From: Brucella haematophila
Lineage (GTDB): Bacteria > Pseudomonadota > Alphaproteobacteria > Rhizobiales > Rhizobiaceae
Assembly (NCBI RefSeq): GCF_005938105.1
Contig: NZ_VCPE01000012.1
Span: 121,277 to 185,276, forward strand
DNA: 64,000 nt
Direction: 5' to 3'
A program made the position numbers and the translations under genes. Of this stretch, positions 46,742 through 57,550 are shown in pieces (the first letter of the stretch is position 1; each line of letters opens with the position of its first letter). The notes beneath the pieces were generated by a model, which searched no databases, was not told where the DNA came from, and saw nothing but the letters and a program-made list of their open reading frames with translations.

Positions 46742-48064
46742 TCAGAAACTCTCCCTCAGCCATTGGCTGACACGTTGAATGCGCCCACCCGTACCGGTCA
46801 TAAGACCGGAGGAAGCTGCTTTTACCGACCGTTCTTCTATCCCGGCCACCTGCGGGTAGATCAGAAGTCCGACGGTCGCGGCAAAAGCTGCCCCCTTAGC
46901 CGCCTCAGGCAATCCCGCTATTCCTAGAGGACGCCCGATTCGTACATTTCTTGCAAGGATTCGTCTGGCTGCCTCCGGCATTCCCGGCAATTGGCTTGCG
47001 CCGCCGGTCAAAACCACACGCTTGCCGACAATGTGTCCGAGGCCTGACTGGTTCAGCCTGTCGCGAACCAGTTCCAGCGTTTCTTCCACTCTTGCACGGA
47101 TAATCCGCGTCAAAACCGAACGCGGATACTGATTGGGAACATCACGCTCGTCGTCGCCAATCGGCGAGACAGAGATGAGATCGCGGTCATCGGCAGCGCT
47201 TGGCAGCGCCGAGCCATACATGACCTTCAGGCGTTCAGCGTCTTCCATGCGAGTGGAGAAACCGCGCGCCACGTCCATCGTGACGTGATTGCCGCCGATG
47301 GCAACCGCATCGGCGTGAATGAATTTGCCTTCGGAGAAGACGGAAATCGTCGTCGTGCCGCCGCCCATGTCGATGCAGGCTGCACCCATTTCCGCTTCGT
47401 CGCCGACCAGAGCCGACAGGCCGCTTGCATAAGGCGTTGCGACAATGGCTTCGACCGACAGATGGCAGCGATTGATGCAAAGCTCGAGATTGCGCAGCGG
47501 AGCGGCATCAGCCGTCAGCACGTGCATATCGACGCCAAGACTATCGCCCAGCATGCCCTGCGGGTCGCGCACGCCACGCTCGCCATCGAGCGTATAGCCG
47601 ATGGGCAGCGAGTGAACGAGGTGACGTTCTGCGGCCAGAGCCTGCTTCGCGCCAGCTGCAAGAACACGGCGAATATCGGTCTGCTCGACCTCATGACCGC
47701 CGAGATTGACGCTCGCGGTGAAGGTCTCGCTCTTGAGGCGACCAGCCGAAATATTCACGATGAGGCTGTCGACGGTCAGACCGGCCATGCGTTCTGCGGC
47801 ATCCACTGCGAGACGGATGGACTGTTCGGCAGCATCGAGATCGATGATCACGCCGGACTTCACGCCACGCGAACGCTGATGGCCGATGCCCAGCACTTCC
47901 ATACGGTGCGTGCGACCTGGCAGGAGCGCGCCGCCTTCATGCGGGCGCAGCCTTGCAATGACGCAGGACACCTTGCTTGAGCCAACATCCAGAACCGTGA
48001 GCAGGCGCACCTTGCGCCCTGCAGTTCCGCCTTGAGATGATCCCTTACCGCCCAGAATACTCAT
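46742..48064 (-). CDS. ftsA: Cell division protein FtsA
   Basis: Actin-like ATPase that ties FtsZ filaments to the membrane. It starts with a basic tail, then VLDVGSSKVSCVIA (phosphate 1), GAACIDMGGGTTTISVF (phosphate 2) and VVLTGGASQLPGM (adenosine motif), and ends RVSQWLRESF, the amphipathic membrane-binding helix. 440 residues. Its ATG overlaps the ftsQ stop by 4 nt. Confidence 0.95.
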   Translation of the reverse strand: MSILGGKGSSQGGTAGRKVRLLTVLDVGSSKVSCVIARLRPHEGGALLPGRTHRMEVLGIGHQRSRGVKSGVIIDLDAAEQSIRLAVDAAERMAGLTVDSLIVNISAGRLKSETFTASVNLGGHEVEQTDIRRVLAAGAKQALAAERHLVHSLPIGYTLDGERGVRDPQGMLGDSLGVDMHVLTADAAPLRNLELCINRCHLSVEAIVATPYASGLSALVGDEAEMGAACIDMGGGTTTISVFSEGKFIHADAVAIGGNHVTMDVARGFSTRMEDAERLKVMYGSALPSAADDRDLISVSPIGDDERDVPNQYPRSVLTRIIRARVEETLELVRDRLNQSGLGHIVGKRVVLTGGASQLPGMPEAARRILARNVRIGRPLGIAGLPEAAKGAAFAATVGLLIYPQVAGIEERSVKAASSGLMTGTGGRIQRVSQWLRESF

Positions 48065-48993
48065 ACGCGCTTCCCCGTGCGGGCCAATTCTTTCTTACGC
48101 TCCGCCAGGAACTTCTGGCGCTGTTCCATACCGCTTGCCGTCAGCTGAACGGTGATGCGATCATCCAGACGGAGATCGACCGCCGTGATATCGCGGGTCA
48201 GAAGATGCTTTTCCTCATCGAGCTTCTGGATCTGCGCGAGCGCTTTAAGCGGATCTTCCGCCGGAAGCATGATGCGCACGCCATTGTCCAGCAGCAGGTC
48301 CCAACGACGGTCGGCGACGCGGATGTATGCGCGAACCTTGCCAGCCAGCGCCGGATAATTTGCGACCTCGTCGACAAAGCCCTTAACGACCTTCTGGGCA
48401 CCGTCACCGACGACGAGTGGCAACGTGTTGTAGCGACCGGCACGGAAAGGAACGATGGTATCGCCTTCGGCATCGATCAGCGACAATTCGTTGTCGTTCT
48501 GCCAGATGGCGAAAGCCTGACGCTCATGCAGCGCAACCTGAACCGTGCCCGGATAAACCTTGCGTACTTCTGCGCTCTCAACCCACGGCAACTGCGCGAT
48601 GGAGGCGCGCGCTTCTTCTGCGCTCAAGCCCACCAGCGACGTTTCGCCATCAAGGTTAAGCTGGCCCAGAATATCGATATCGGAGGTCTCGCGATTGCCG
48701 ACAACCTTGACATCCTCGATAGCGAAACCGAGCGTCGAGGCCGTGGCCTTCACCACTTCCTGAGAATGATTGCCGACGACCATGCCATAAAGGCCGGTGG
48801 CGCCGAGGAAGCCCAGCATGCCGATGGTGCCGGCATGGCGCGGAATGCTGACATTGCCCTGAAACAGACGGGCGGCGAAGCGAAACGGCTTGCGCAGAAA
48901 GCGTGGCAGGACGAATGCGACATTCATCGCCGATGCGTCTCGCATCGCGCCCGAGCGCCTATATCCATCATTTTTGCCGTTCAACGCAAACAA
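48061..48993 (-). CDS. ftsQ: Cell division protein FtsQ
   Basis: Bitopic membrane protein of the divisome. A cytoplasmic N-terminal tail of about 60 residues, one helix ([20 protein letters not shown]), a POTRA domain ([17 protein letters not shown]), and the beta domain follow. I choose the TTG at 48993 (MFALNGK) because GGAGGA lies 6 nt ahead; this start is 13 nt inside the end of ddlB. The longer frame to 49014 also begins with TTG but lacks a ribosome site. 310 residues. Confidence 0.9.
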   Translation of the reverse strand: MFALNGKNDGYRRSGAMRDASAMNVAFVLPRFLRKPFRFAARLFQGNVSIPRHAGTIGMLGFLGATGLYGMVVGNHSQEVVKATASTLGFAIEDVKVVGNRETSDIDILGQLNLDGETSLVGLSAEEARASIAQLPWVESAEVRKVYPGTVQVALHERQAFAIWQNDNELSLIDAEGDTIVPFRAGRYNTLPLVVGDGAQKVVKGFVDEVANYPALAGKVRAYIRVADRRWDLLLDNGVRIMLPAEDPLKALAQIQKLDEEKHLLTRDITAVDLRLDDRITVQLTASGMEQRQKFLAERKKELARTGKRV

Positions 48994-49907
48994 GACGCGT
49001 CCTCCACCATCCAACTCAACAATTCACCGAAAGAGATACCAGCCGCTTTGGCGATATCAGGCACGAGCGAGGTGGGCGTCATCCCCGGTTGGGTGTTAAC
49101 TTCCAACCAGATAACTTCGCCTTCTTCTGAAAAACGATCATCGAAACGGAAGTCCGACCGGCTTACGCCCCGACACCCGATTGCCCGATGCGCCGTAAGG
49201 GCCATTGTTTGTATTTTTTGGTAAATATTTGGTAAAATTTTTGCCGGACACACGTGAGTTGATGCGCCTGCAACATATTTTGAATCATAATCGTAGAACT
49301 GATGACCAACCGGAACGATCTCGCAGACATCCATGGCGCGATCGCCCATCACGGCGCAGGTCAGTTCGCGCCCGGCGATGTAGCTTTCCACCAGAACTTC
49401 GTCACCATATTTCCAGTCGGCGGAGCCGATGATTTGCGGCGGATGGGTCTGGTCTTCCTTGACGATCACGACGCCGAAGCTGGAGCCTTCACGCACCGGC
49501 TTGACGACATAAGGCGGCTCCATCGGATGCTCGGAACCAATATCGAAACGGTTCATCAGACGCGACGGCGCAACAGCCACGCCAGCAGCCGCAGCAACCT
49601 TCTTGGCGCGATCCTTGTCCATGGCGAGCGCCGAAGCGAGAACGCCGGAATGCGTGTAGGGAATCTGGAGATATTCGAGGATGCCCTGAATGGCGCCATC
49701 TTCACCGAACGGACCGTGCAGCGCATTGAAGGCGACATCAGGATTCAACTCGGCAAGAACACTGGCAACATTGCGATCCACATCGATGCGAGTCACGCGG
49801 TAACCGCACTCTTCGAGGGTCTTTGAACAGGCCGCGCCAGACGACAGGCTGACAGGACGCTCGGAGGAGAACCCACCCATCAAAACGGCGACGTGTTTTC
49901 CCGTCAT
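48981..49907 (-). CDS. ddlB: D-alanine--D-alanine ligase
   Basis: ATP-grasp enzyme that makes the D-Ala-D-Ala end of the peptidoglycan stem. [15 protein letters not shown] at the N-terminus, [30 protein letters not shown] and SDFRFDD then [10 protein letters not shown] (metal and ATP binding) are complete; 308 residues from the ATG at 49907. A short AT-rich stretch at about 49203-49241 uses codons (TTA, ATA) rare in the neighbours. Starts a second transcription unit of the cluster, behind a terminator and two long hairpins. Confidence 0.94.
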   Translation of the reverse strand: MTGKHVAVLMGGFSSERPVSLSSGAACSKTLEECGYRVTRIDVDRNVASVLAELNPDVAFNALHGPFGEDGAIQGILEYLQIPYTHSGVLASALAMDKDRAKKVAAAAGVAVAPSRLMNRFDIGSEHPMEPPYVVKPVREGSSFGVVIVKEDQTHPPQIIGSADWKYGDEVLVESYIAGRELTCAVMGDRAMDVCEIVPVGHQFYDYDSKYVAGASTHVCPAKILPNIYQKIQTMALTAHRAIGCRGVSRSDFRFDDRFSEEGEVIWLEVNTQPGMTPTSLVPDIAKAAGISFGELLSWMVEDASCLR

Positions 49908-49975
49908 GTTAAGCATCCCCTCTGCGCAATCCCCTGCGCGGTGAATCAAGAACAGAGTCCGAACAGTCCAGCGGA

Positions 49976-50049
49976 CCGGTGTTCCGATCCCGAAATTCGT
50001 TTCAACCGATATCGATCACCGACGAATTTCGGGATCGAAAGAACACCGG
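49976..50049. repeat. Long hairpin 1 upstream of ddlB
   Basis: Nested palindrome: outer 9 bp (CCGGTGTTC / GAACACCGG), asymmetric 1/4-nt internal loop, inner 15 bp (GATCCCGAAATTCGT / ACGAATTTCGGGATC), and a 21-nt loop holding CGATATCG. It is 15 bp from hairpin 2, which has the same plan with different but compensated bases. A CTTTTT follows on the plus strand only. It lies 68 bp before ddlB. Confidence 0.9.
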
Positions 50050-50064
50050 CTACTTTTTAAACAG

Positions 50065-50141
50065 CCAGTGTCGTTTTGATCTCGAAGTTCGCACTCGCGC
50101 ACGATATCGAACCCTAGCGAACTTCGAGACCACGACACTGG
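50065..50141. repeat. Long hairpin 2 upstream of ddlB
   Basis: Same plan as hairpin 1: outer 10 bp (CCAGTGTCGT / ACGACACTGG), internal loop of 5 and 2 nt, inner 13 bp (TCTCGAAGTTCGC / GCGAACTTCGAGA), and a 24-nt loop again with CGATATCG. Compared with hairpin 1, six base pairs are changed on both sides so that pairing is kept. Confidence 0.9.
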
Positions 50142-50275
50142 AGGCCGCAGACACCCACAGCAGGAAAATCCTGCCGAATCAAATCACTGTGTGGTTAACC
50201 ATAAAGAATCAGAGGATTGATTCCGTGACAAGACCCTATCAAAAGGGACGAACCTTACGCGTCGCTTGCGAAGGC

Positions 50276-50319
50276 AAAAAAGCCCGGAATTTCAGGCAGA
50301 AAATCCGGGCAATTTTTTT
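50276..50319 (-). terminator. Intrinsic terminator after murB
   Basis: Seven-base-pair stem GCCCGGA / TCCGGGC (50282-50288 with 50304-50310) flanked by A and T runs on both sides, directly after the murB stop. On the minus strand TTTTTT follows. It splits the dcw cluster into rsmH-murB and ddlB-ftsZ parts. Confidence 0.82.
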
Positions 50320-50320
50320 A

Positions 50321-51298
50321 TTAAACTTTGCCGAGAAACTCTTCTACGCGCTCGCCGTCGCGGAACAAACCGAGACGCTTGATCTCCCAGTGGAGGCGAA
50401 TCCCTGAGTTCTCGAAAACTTTTGCGCGAACTGTCTCGCCCAAAGTCTCCAGATCATGCCCGGTCGCGGTGCCAGTATTGATCATAAAATTGCAGTGCAT
50501 CTCCGACATCTGGGCACCGCCGACGCGCAGTCCACGACAGCCAGCCTTGTCGATTTCCTTCCAGGCAGATGTGCCTTCGGGATTCTTGAAAGTTGAACCG
50601 CCGGTCTTTTCGCGCACAGGCTGCACCGTCTCACGATGATGCTGCACCTCGTCCATGGCGCGCTGAATATCCTCGCGGTCGCCCGGGACGCCCTCGAACA
50701 GCGCCGAGGTGAATATCAGCTCCGGCGATGCCGAAGAATGGCGATAGGCATAGCCCATATCGGCATTGGAAAGCACATGCAGCTCGCCCTTGCGGTCAAG
50801 AGCCCGAACTTCCACGACGCGCTCGCGTGTTTCCACGCCATTGGCGCCCGCATTCATGCGCAGCGCCCCGCCAATGCCACCAGGAATGCCATGGTAGAAA
50901 TGGAAGCCGGAAAGCCCCGCCTCAAGCGCCGCCGCAGCCACGCGCTTGTCTGGCGTCGCGGTGCCTGCCCTGAGCTGCGTCTCGGAGACCCGCTCCACCT
51001 CGCCAAAGCCCTTTGCAGAGAGCCTGACAACAAAGCCAGGCACGCCACCGTCGCGCACGAGCAGATTGGAACCGATACCGACCACGAGGATCGGTATTTC
51101 TTCCGGCACTGCCTTCAGGAAATTCGACAGGTCTTCCTCATCGGCAGGCTGGAACAGAACCTGTGCCGGACCACCGGCACGGAACCAGGTGATCTTGTCC
51201 ATGCCCGTATCAGGCGTCAGGCGCCCGCGCAGGCCCGACAGCTTGCTATCAAGCTTCTTGAGAAGCGTCTCGCCGCTTTCCATCGGGTGATAGTCCAT
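50321..51298 (-). CDS. murB: UDP-N-acetylenolpyruvoylglucosamine reductase
   Basis: FAD enzyme that reduces the enolpyruvyl intermediate to UDP-MurNAc. [28 protein letters not shown] and the [19 protein letters not shown]-binding segment, with [10 protein letters not shown] carrying the proton-donor serine (type I MurB). 325 residues. The ATG overlaps the murC stop by 1 nt (TAATG). Confidence 0.95.
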   Translation of the reverse strand: MDYHPMESGETLLKKLDSKLSGLRGRLTPDTGMDKITWFRAGGPAQVLFQPADEEDLSNFLKAVPEEIPILVVGIGSNLLVRDGGVPGFVVRLSAKGFGEVERVSETQLRAGTATPDKRVAAAALEAGLSGFHFYHGIPGGIGGALRMNAGANGVETRERVVEVRALDRKGELHVLSNADMGYAYRHSSASPELIFTSALFEGVPGDREDIQRAMDEVQHHRETVQPVREKTGGSTFKNPEGTSAWKEIDKAGCRGLRVGGAQMSEMHCNFMINTGTATGHDLETLGETVRAKVFENSGIRLHWEIKRLGLFRDGERVEEFLGKV

Positions 51299-52713
51299 TA
51301 CTTCTTACCCTGATCGGCGAGTTCTTTGGGCAGCGCGTAGGCCCATTGCGTGATGTTGCCCGCACCGAGGCAGACCACAAAGTCGCCCGGCTGCGCGATG
51401 GAGGCTACGAGCGGTGCCAAGGCTTCCGGTCCGCTGGCATAACGCGCATCACGATGGCCAGCCGTCTTGATGCGGCTGACGAGCGTCTCGGAGTTCACGC
51501 CTTCGATAGGGTCTTCACCAGCCGTATAGACCGGCGTAACGATGACGGTGTCGGCATCGTTGAAGCAGGCAGCAAATTCGTCGAACAGGCTGTGCAGGCG
51601 CGTATAGCGATGCGGCTGCACAATGGCGATCACGCGACCGCCTGCCTGGCTTGTGGCTTCGCGCGCGGCTTTTAGCACGGCGCGGATTTCCACCGGATGG
51701 TGACCGTAATCGTCAAAAATTTCGACGCCGTTCCACGAACCCGTATGGGTGAAGCGGCGCTTCACGCCACCGAATGAACCGAGGCCGCGACGGATATCGT
51801 CGGCGGATATGCCCAGTTCATGCGCAACCGCGATGGCAGCCGTGGCGTTGGAAACGTTGTGCTGGCCGGGCATCGGCAGGCGCAGATCCTTGATTTCGAC
51901 CGTCTCGCCCTTGCGCGAACGGATGACGACGTCGAACAGGTTCGCCGCGCCTTCCATGCGCTGATTGACAAAGCGCACTTCCGCCTGCGGGTTCTGACCA
52001 TAGGTGATGATGCGGCGATCTTCGATGCGGCTGACAAGCGCCTGCACTTCCGGATGATCGAGGCACATGACGCCAAAGCCGTAGAACGGCACATTCTCCA
52101 CGAACTGCGCAAATGCGGCGCGCACATTGTCGAAATTGCCGTAATGGTCGAGATGTTCCGGATCGATATTGGTTACAACCGCAATATCGGCAGGCAGCTT
52201 GAGGAAGGTGCCGTCGCTTTCGTCGGCTTCCACCACCATCCAGTCGCCATCACCCATGCGGGCATTGGTGCCATAGGCGTTGATGATGCCGCCATTGATA
52301 ACGGTCGGATCGAGATGCCCTGCATCAAGCAACGCCGCCACCATCGACGTGGTGGTCGTCTTGCCATGCGTACCGCCGATGGCGACCGCACGACGGAAAC
52401 GCATCAGCTCGGCCAGCATTTCGGCGCGGCGCACGATGGGCAGCAGCTTTTCGCGTGCAGCGGCCAGCTCGGGATTGGTCTTCTTGATTGCCGTCGAGAC
52501 AACGATGACTTCCGCGTCGCCAAGATTTTCCGCCTTGTGGCCGACGAAGACCTCAATGCCCTTTTCGCGCAGACGCTGCACATTGGCGCTGTCCGACTGA
52601 TCCGAGCCCTGGACCTTGTATCCGAGATTATGCAGCACCTCGGCGATACCACTCATGCCGATGCCGCCAATTCCAATGAAATGGACGAGCCCGATGTTCA
52701 GCGGCATTTTCAT
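51298..52713 (-). CDS. murC: UDP-N-acetylmuramate--L-alanine ligase
   Basis: Adds L-alanine to UDP-MurNAc with ATP. N-terminal [18 protein letters not shown] dinucleotide-type fold, P-loop [12 protein letters not shown] at about residue 114, [11 protein letters not shown] metal site and [10 protein letters not shown] in the C-terminal domain. 471 residues. It overlaps murG by 4 nt upstream and murB by 1 nt downstream. Confidence 0.96.
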   Translation of the reverse strand: MKMPLNIGLVHFIGIGGIGMSGIAEVLHNLGYKVQGSDQSDSANVQRLREKGIEVFVGHKAENLGDAEVIVVSTAIKKTNPELAAAREKLLPIVRRAEMLAELMRFRRAVAIGGTHGKTTTTSMVAALLDAGHLDPTVINGGIINAYGTNARMGDGDWMVVEADESDGTFLKLPADIAVVTNIDPEHLDHYGNFDNVRAAFAQFVENVPFYGFGVMCLDHPEVQALVSRIEDRRIITYGQNPQAEVRFVNQRMEGAANLFDVVIRSRKGETVEIKDLRLPMPGQHNVSNATAAIAVAHELGISADDIRRGLGSFGGVKRRFTHTGSWNGVEIFDDYGHHPVEIRAVLKAAREATSQAGGRVIAIVQPHRYTRLHSLFDEFAACFNDADTVIVTPVYTAGEDPIEGVNSETLVSRIKTAGHRDARYASGPEALAPLVASIAQPGDFVVCLGAGNITQWAYALPKELADQGKK

Positions 52714-53837
52714 GACCGAGTTCCTTTTTTGAATTCCTGGACAGATTTTCCTGCTGCAATAGCCTCTGCCAGATCGGCAAGCAACCGCGCAGCATCTGGC
52801 TTACCGACGCTTTTTGCGGCTTTTGCCTGATTTTCGAGCCTTTCCGGCTCATTCATCGCCGATTGCAGGATTTGCGCAAGGCGTTCGGGGGAAAGATCCG
52901 CCTGTCGCACGACCTCGCCGCCGCCAGCGCTGGCGAGTGCAGCAGCATTGGCCGCCTGATCGTGATCGAGCGCATGGGGGAACGGCACCAGAATGGCGGG
53001 GCGACCGATCACAGTGATTTCCGAAACGGTCGACGCGCCCGAGCGCGAGATTACGAAATGCGCATCCGCCATGCGTGCGGGCATATCGTTGAAGAAGGGA
53101 GCCACATCGGCTGGAATGCCAAGCGCCTTGTAAGCCTCGCGCACCGAAGCTTCGTCTTCCTTACGCGCCTGCTGGGTGATCAGGAGCCGCGCCCGTTCCT
53201 TTTCCGGCAACAGGGCGACCGCAGCCGGTATCGCATTCGAGAAGAACTGCGCACCCTGGCTGCCACCGAAAACCAAAAGACGAAAACGCTCATCAGGCTT
53301 TGCGGGCTTGTAAGGCGTGGCAGCTGCCGCGAGTACAGGCGGGCGCACCGGATTGCCGGTCGTCACGGTCTTTTCGGAAAAAGCACCGCCTGTTTCCGGC
53401 AGAAAGCCACCGGCAATGGCCTTGACGCGTCCCGCAAGCCCTTTGTTGGCGCGGCCCATGACGGCGTTCTGTTCATGCACCAGCGTTGGAATATGCATGT
53501 TGCTCGCGGCATAAAGCGGCGGCAAGGTCGGATAGCCTCCGAAACCGGCGACGAGCTGCGGTTTCAGGCGGCGGAACAGTTTGCGTGAATCGAGATTGCC
53601 CTGCCAAAGCGACCAGAATGTCTTGAGAAGCGCAAAGGGATTGCGGCCCGCAATGGTCGCGGAACGGATCACATGCACATGGTCTTCCGAGAAGGCGCCC
53701 GCAAAACGCTGCGCACGCGCATCTGTCGCCAGATGCACGTCCCAGCCGCGTGATTTCAGCTCATGCGCCAGCGCTTCCGCCGGAAAAAGATGGCCGCCCG
53801 TTCCCCCGGCGGCCAATACGATAACACCTTTACCCAT
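52710..53837 (-). CDS. murG: UDP-N-acetylglucosamine transferase MurG
   Basis: Converts lipid I to lipid II on the inner face of the membrane. [16 protein letters not shown] near the N-terminus, [16 protein letters not shown] and [12 protein letters not shown], and [16 protein letters not shown] of the UDP-GlcNAc domain. The ATG at 53837 ([12 protein letters not shown]) with GAGGGG ahead gives 375 residues; the 18 extra upstream codons belong to the ftsW end. Confidence 0.95.
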   Translation of the reverse strand: MGKGVIVLAAGGTGGHLFPAEALAHELKSRGWDVHLATDARAQRFAGAFSEDHVHVIRSATIAGRNPFALLKTFWSLWQGNLDSRKLFRRLKPQLVAGFGGYPTLPPLYAASNMHIPTLVHEQNAVMGRANKGLAGRVKAIAGGFLPETGGAFSEKTVTTGNPVRPPVLAAAATPYKPAKPDERFRLLVFGGSQGAQFFSNAIPAAVALLPEKERARLLITQQARKEDEASVREAYKALGIPADVAPFFNDMPARMADAHFVISRSGASTVSEITVIGRPAILVPFPHALDHDQAANAAALASAGGGEVVRQADLSPERLAQILQSAMNEPERLENQAKAAKSVGKPDAARLLADLAEAIAAGKSVQEFKKGTRS

Positions 53838-53844
53838 CAGCCCC

Positions 53845-55008
53845 TCACAGCGCAGGAATGCGCTCGCCTCGACTTGAACCCATATGCCCAACCGTATGCG
53901 TCATGCGCGCTTCCGGACGGCGACGGGTGAGCGCCAGCAGGATGCCCATGGTGATGGCAATCGCCACCAGCGACGAGCCGCCATAGGAAATAAACGGCAG
54001 CGTCATGCCCTTAGCAGGCATCAGGTGCAGGTTTACCGCCATGTTGATGATCGACTGGAAACCGAACAGGATCACGATGCCCGACACGGCGAGACGCGTG
54101 AACGCATCGCGTTCCTTGAGCGCGATGGAAAGCCCGCGCACCACGATGAAGGCAAACAGCAACATGATGATCATGCACAGGATGATGCCATATTCTTCCG
54201 CAGCCACCGAGAAGATGAAGTCGGTGTGGCTATCGGGAATGATGCGCTTGACCGTGCCTTCGCCGGGTCCCTGCCCGAACCAGCCGCCACGCAGAATGGC
54301 TTCGCGCCCGGCATCGACCTGGAACGTATCGCCTTCGCCCGTCATAAAGCGGTTGATACGACCGGCAACGTGGTCGAACACAAAATAAGCGCTGAAACCG
54401 CCGCAGACGGCGAGACCGCCGAGAACCAGAATCCAGAACATCGGCAGACCAGCGAGGAAGAACATCGCGCCCCATGTGCCGGTGGTCAGCATGGTCTGGC
54501 CAAGATCGGGCTGCAACACCAGAAGACCGGCAACAGTGCAGAACAGCATCATGGCAAGGAAATAGCCGGGCATGTCACCGCCGCGTTCGCGCTCGGAGAA
54601 AAGCCATGCGCAGACGACTACGAAAGCGGGCTTCATGAACTCGGACGGCTGGATGGAGATACCGGCCAGATTGACCCAGCGGCGCGCGCCCTTCACTTCA
54701 ATACCGAAGAAGAGCGCCGCAACCATCAGCACCATGGAAATGGCAAGCAGGATCAGCGCGAAACGCCTGATCTGCCGAGGCGAAAAGAACGACACACCGA
54801 TCATGACGATGACGGCCGGTATCATGAAGACGGTCTGGCGCTCCACAAAATGGAAACTGTCGAGACCGATACGCGAAGCCACAGCCGGGCTTGCCGCGAA
54901 GGACAAGAGAATGCCAAGCCCCATCAGGGCCAGACAGGCTACGAGAAAGAAGCGGTCTATTGTCCACCACCAGTTGGCGACAGGACCGCGATCGACACGG
55001 CTTACCAT
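53845..55008 (-). CDS. ftsW: Septal peptidoglycan polymerase FtsW
   Basis: SEDS-family glycosyltransferase that polymerises lipid II at the septum with FtsI. About ten membrane helices over 387 residues; [14 protein letters not shown] and [14 protein letters not shown] (with the catalytic Asp region), and [20 protein letters not shown] near the end, are typical. The ATG overlaps the murD stop by 1 nt. Confidence 0.94.
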   Translation of the reverse strand: MVSRVDRGPVANWWWTIDRFFLVACLALMGLGILLSFAASPAVASRIGLDSFHFVERQTVFMIPAVIVMIGVSFFSPRQIRRFALILLAISMVLMVAALFFGIEVKGARRWVNLAGISIQPSEFMKPAFVVVCAWLFSERERGGDMPGYFLAMMLFCTVAGLLVLQPDLGQTMLTTGTWGAMFFLAGLPMFWILVLGGLAVCGGFSAYFVFDHVAGRINRFMTGEGDTFQVDAGREAILRGGWFGQGPGEGTVKRIIPDSHTDFIFSVAAEEYGIILCMIIMLLFAFIVVRGLSIALKERDAFTRLAVSGIVILFGFQSIINMAVNLHLMPAKGMTLPFISYGGSSLVAIAITMGILLALTRRRPEARMTHTVGHMGSSRGERIPAL

Positions 55009-56411
55009 CAGCTTTCTCCTCCAATTGGCATAATACCGGGAAGTGCCAATACGGCGCTGCGGAAGGCATCGCCGCGTTTTTCAAAATTCTGAAATTGATC
55101 GAAGCTGGCGCAGGCTGGCGAGAGCAGCACAACCGGTTCCGGGGCTGCATCATTGCCCGCATCGCGCGCGGCATGATCGACGGCCACGGCCAGCGTATCC
55201 GAAATCTCGAATGGCACGCTGTCACCGAGCGTCGCGGCGAACTGCGCCGCCGCCTCGCCGATCAGATAGGCTTTCGCAATGCGTGGGAAGAACCCGCCGA
55301 GAGACTCAATCCCGCCCGCTTTCGGCACGCCGCCAGCGATCCAGTAGATGTTATTCGGAAAGGAGGAGAGCGCCGGGGCGGTCGCATCGGCATTGGTCGC
55401 CTTGGAGTCGTTGACGAACAGCACTTTGCCGCGACGCCCCACCTGCTCCATGCGGTGCGCCAGACCCGGAAAGCTTTTCAGCCCAGCACGAATTTCATCG
55501 AGCGACAGGCCAACCGCAAGGCAGGCCGCCACAGCTGCAAGCGCATTCTGCGCATTATGCGCGCCGCGCAGCGAACCGATCCCGGCCAGCGAGGCCAATT
55601 CTTCAACCTTGCCTGCTTCAGCATGCATCAGGATCGAACCATCGGCAAAATAACCGCTATCGAGGTGCTTTTCCTTCGAAATCCGGGCGACATTAACGCC
55701 GTTCACTGCCAGATTTTCGGCAATCGCCGTGCAATAAAGATCGTCAACGCCGATAATCGCCGTGCCGCTGGCAGCAACCAGCCGCGCCTTGATGGCCGCA
55801 TAGTTTTCCATCGTGCCGTGACGGTCGAGGTGATCTGGCGTCAGGTTCAGCAAGATTCCGGCAGTCGGGTTCAGCGAAGGCGCCAGATCGATCTGATAGG
55901 ACGAGCATTCAACCACATAGAAGCGGTCTGCCGCTGGCGGCTCCAGCGTCAGGATTGCCGTACCGATATTGCCGCCAAGCTGCATGTCGCGACCGGACGC
56001 CTTGATGATATGGGCGATCAGCGCCGTGGTGGTCGATTTGCCGTTAGTGCCGGTAATGGCGATGAACGGGCAATCAGGTGCAATATGATTGCGCTCGCGC
56101 ACGAACAGCTCCACATCGCCGATAATCTCGACGCCTGCAGCATGGGCAAGATCGACTGTCCAATGGGGCTTGGGGTGGGTCAGCGGAACACCCGGCGAAA
56201 GCACGAAGGCAGCGAACTGCGACCAGTCCGCCTGCCTCAGATCGCCCGTTGCAATGCCTGCGCCTTGTGCGCGTGCCACACTGTCGGGATTATCGTCCCA
56301 GGCAATGATCTTCGCCCCCCCGGCCACAATGGCCTTGGCCGTGGCAATGCCCGACCCGCCCAATCCGAAGAGGGCGACGGTCTTGTCTTTAAGGGCGGTG
56401 ATCGGGATCAT
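55008..56411 (-). CDS. murD: UDP-MurNAc-L-Ala--D-glutamate ligase
   Basis: Adds D-glutamate with [19 protein letters not shown]-terminal domain, P-loop [16 protein letters not shown] near residue 115, [16 protein letters not shown] metal site and [11 protein letters not shown] in the C-terminal domain; 467 residues. A 30 bp gap separates it from mraY upstream. An opposite-strand frame of 940 codons covers this gene and mraY but shows no coding features. Confidence 0.96.
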   Translation of the reverse strand: MIPITALKDKTVALFGLGGSGIATAKAIVAGGAKIIAWDDNPDSVARAQGAGIATGDLRQADWSQFAAFVLSPGVPLTHPKPHWTVDLAHAAGVEIIGDVELFVRERNHIAPDCPFIAITGTNGKSTTTALIAHIIKASGRDMQLGGNIGTAILTLEPPAADRFYVVECSSYQIDLAPSLNPTAGILLNLTPDHLDRHGTMENYAAIKARLVAASGTAIIGVDDLYCTAIAENLAVNGVNVARISKEKHLDSGYFADGSILMHAEAGKVEELASLAGIGSLRGAHNAQNALAAVAACLAVGLSLDEIRAGLKSFPGLAHRMEQVGRRGKVLFVNDSKATNADATAPALSSFPNNIYWIAGGVPKAGGIESLGGFFPRIAKAYLIGEAAAQFAATLGDSVPFEISDTLAVAVDHAARDAGNDAAPEPVVLLSPACASFDQFQNFEKRGDAFRSAVLALPGIMPIGGES

Positions 56412-56441
56412 TCTTCTTGCCTGTCGATACTGGTCTTGTGG

Positions 56442-57524
56442 TTATCTGAGCTTGAGGGTGGAAAGTCCGATCATCGCGAGAATGATGGCGATGATCCAGA
56501 AACGGATCACGACCTGGCTCTCGGTCCAGCCCTTCTTTTCAAAATGGTGGTGGATTGGCGCCATCAGGAAGACGCGCTTGCCGGTCAGCTTGAACGAGCC
56601 AACCTGAATAATCACCGAAAGCGCTTCCATCACGAACAGACCGCCGATGATGGCGAGCACGATTTCATGCTTGGTTGCAACGGCCACCGTGCCGAGCATG
56701 CCGCCCAGCGCCAGCGAACCCGTATCGCCCATGAAGATAGCGGCAGGCGGCGCATTGAACCACAGGAAGCCAAGGCCTGCGCCAATCACTGCGCCCAGCA
56801 CCACGGCGAGTTCACCCGTGCCCGGCACGAAATGGATTTGCAGATAATCCGCGAAGATCGCATTACCGGAAAGATAGGCGATGAAGCCGAAGGAAGCTGC
56901 GGCAACCATGACCGGCACGATGGCCAGACCGTCGAGACCGTCTGTCAGGTTCACGGCATTGCCCGCGCCGACCATCACGAAGGCCGCGAACGGAATGAAG
57001 AACCAGCTCAGATTGATGACGAACTGCTTGGCGAATGGGAAGGTCAGCGAGGAGGAGAAAGGCTCCTGCCCTGCGCGCATGATGACAAAGGCGGCAATCG
57101 CTGCGATCAGGAACTCAATGCCCAGACGCGCCTTGCCGGAAAAACCCTTGTCGGACTGCTTCGTCACTTTGAGATAATCGTCGTAAAAGCCGATGGCGCC
57201 GAAACCCACTGTGACCAGCAGCACAACCCAGACATAGACGCTGGCGAGATTGGCCCAGAGCAGGCACGAAATCAGAATGCCGGTCATGATCATCAGACCG
57301 CCCATGGTGGGCGTACCGGCTTTCTTGAAATGGGTCTGCGGGCCGTCCGCGCGGATCGGCTGCCCCTTCCCCTGACGGACGCGCAACGAATTGATGATCG
57401 TCGGGCCGAACAGGAACACGATCAGCGCCGACGTAATCATTGCGCCGCCGGTGCGGAAAGTGATGTAGCGGAACACGTTGAGCGGTGTCATGTGTTCAGC
57501 GAAGAAGGTGAGAAGCATCAGCAT
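56442..57524 (-). CDS. mraY: Phospho-MurNAc-pentapeptide transferase
   Basis: Links phospho-MurNAc-pentapeptide to undecaprenyl phosphate to make lipid I. Ten membrane helices in 360 residues; [24 protein letters not shown] (catalytic Asp pair) and [11 protein letters not shown], then the histidine-rich [12 protein letters not shown] loop, are all present. Sits between murF and murD as expected. Confidence 0.96.
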   Translation of the reverse strand: MLMLLTFFAEHMTPLNVFRYITFRTGGAMITSALIVFLFGPTIINSLRVRQGKGQPIRADGPQTHFKKAGTPTMGGLMIMTGILISCLLWANLASVYVWVVLLVTVGFGAIGFYDDYLKVTKQSDKGFSGKARLGIEFLIAAIAAFVIMRAGQEPFSSSLTFPFAKQFVINLSWFFIPFAAFVMVGAGNAVNLTDGLDGLAIVPVMVAAASFGFIAYLSGNAIFADYLQIHFVPGTGELAVVLGAVIGAGLGFLWFNAPPAAIFMGDTGSLALGGMLGTVAVATKHEIVLAIIGGLFVMEALSVIIQVGSFKLTGKRVFLMAPIHHHFEKKGWTESQVVIRFWIIAIILAMIGLSTLKLR

Positions 57525-57550
57525 GTGGAGAAAATTCCCTCGACCATCGC

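Larger units (their letters stand above)
49943..50223. promoter_or_regulatory. Cluster of five GANTC sites between murB and ddlB
   Basis: GANTC, the CcrM methylation site of alphaproteobacteria, occurs at 49943, 49955, 50176, 50206 and 50219. Two lie between hairpin 1 and ddlB and three between hairpin 2 and the murB terminator; none lies in the hairpins. Methylation state at promoters couples transcription to the cell cycle in this class; whether it does here is inference. Confidence 0.45.

Noticed and set aside
49976-50141. Hairpins as ordinary Rho-independent terminators
   Set aside because: No U-run on the transcribed (minus) strand after either hairpin, large loops, and a real terminator for murB already exists at 50276-50319.
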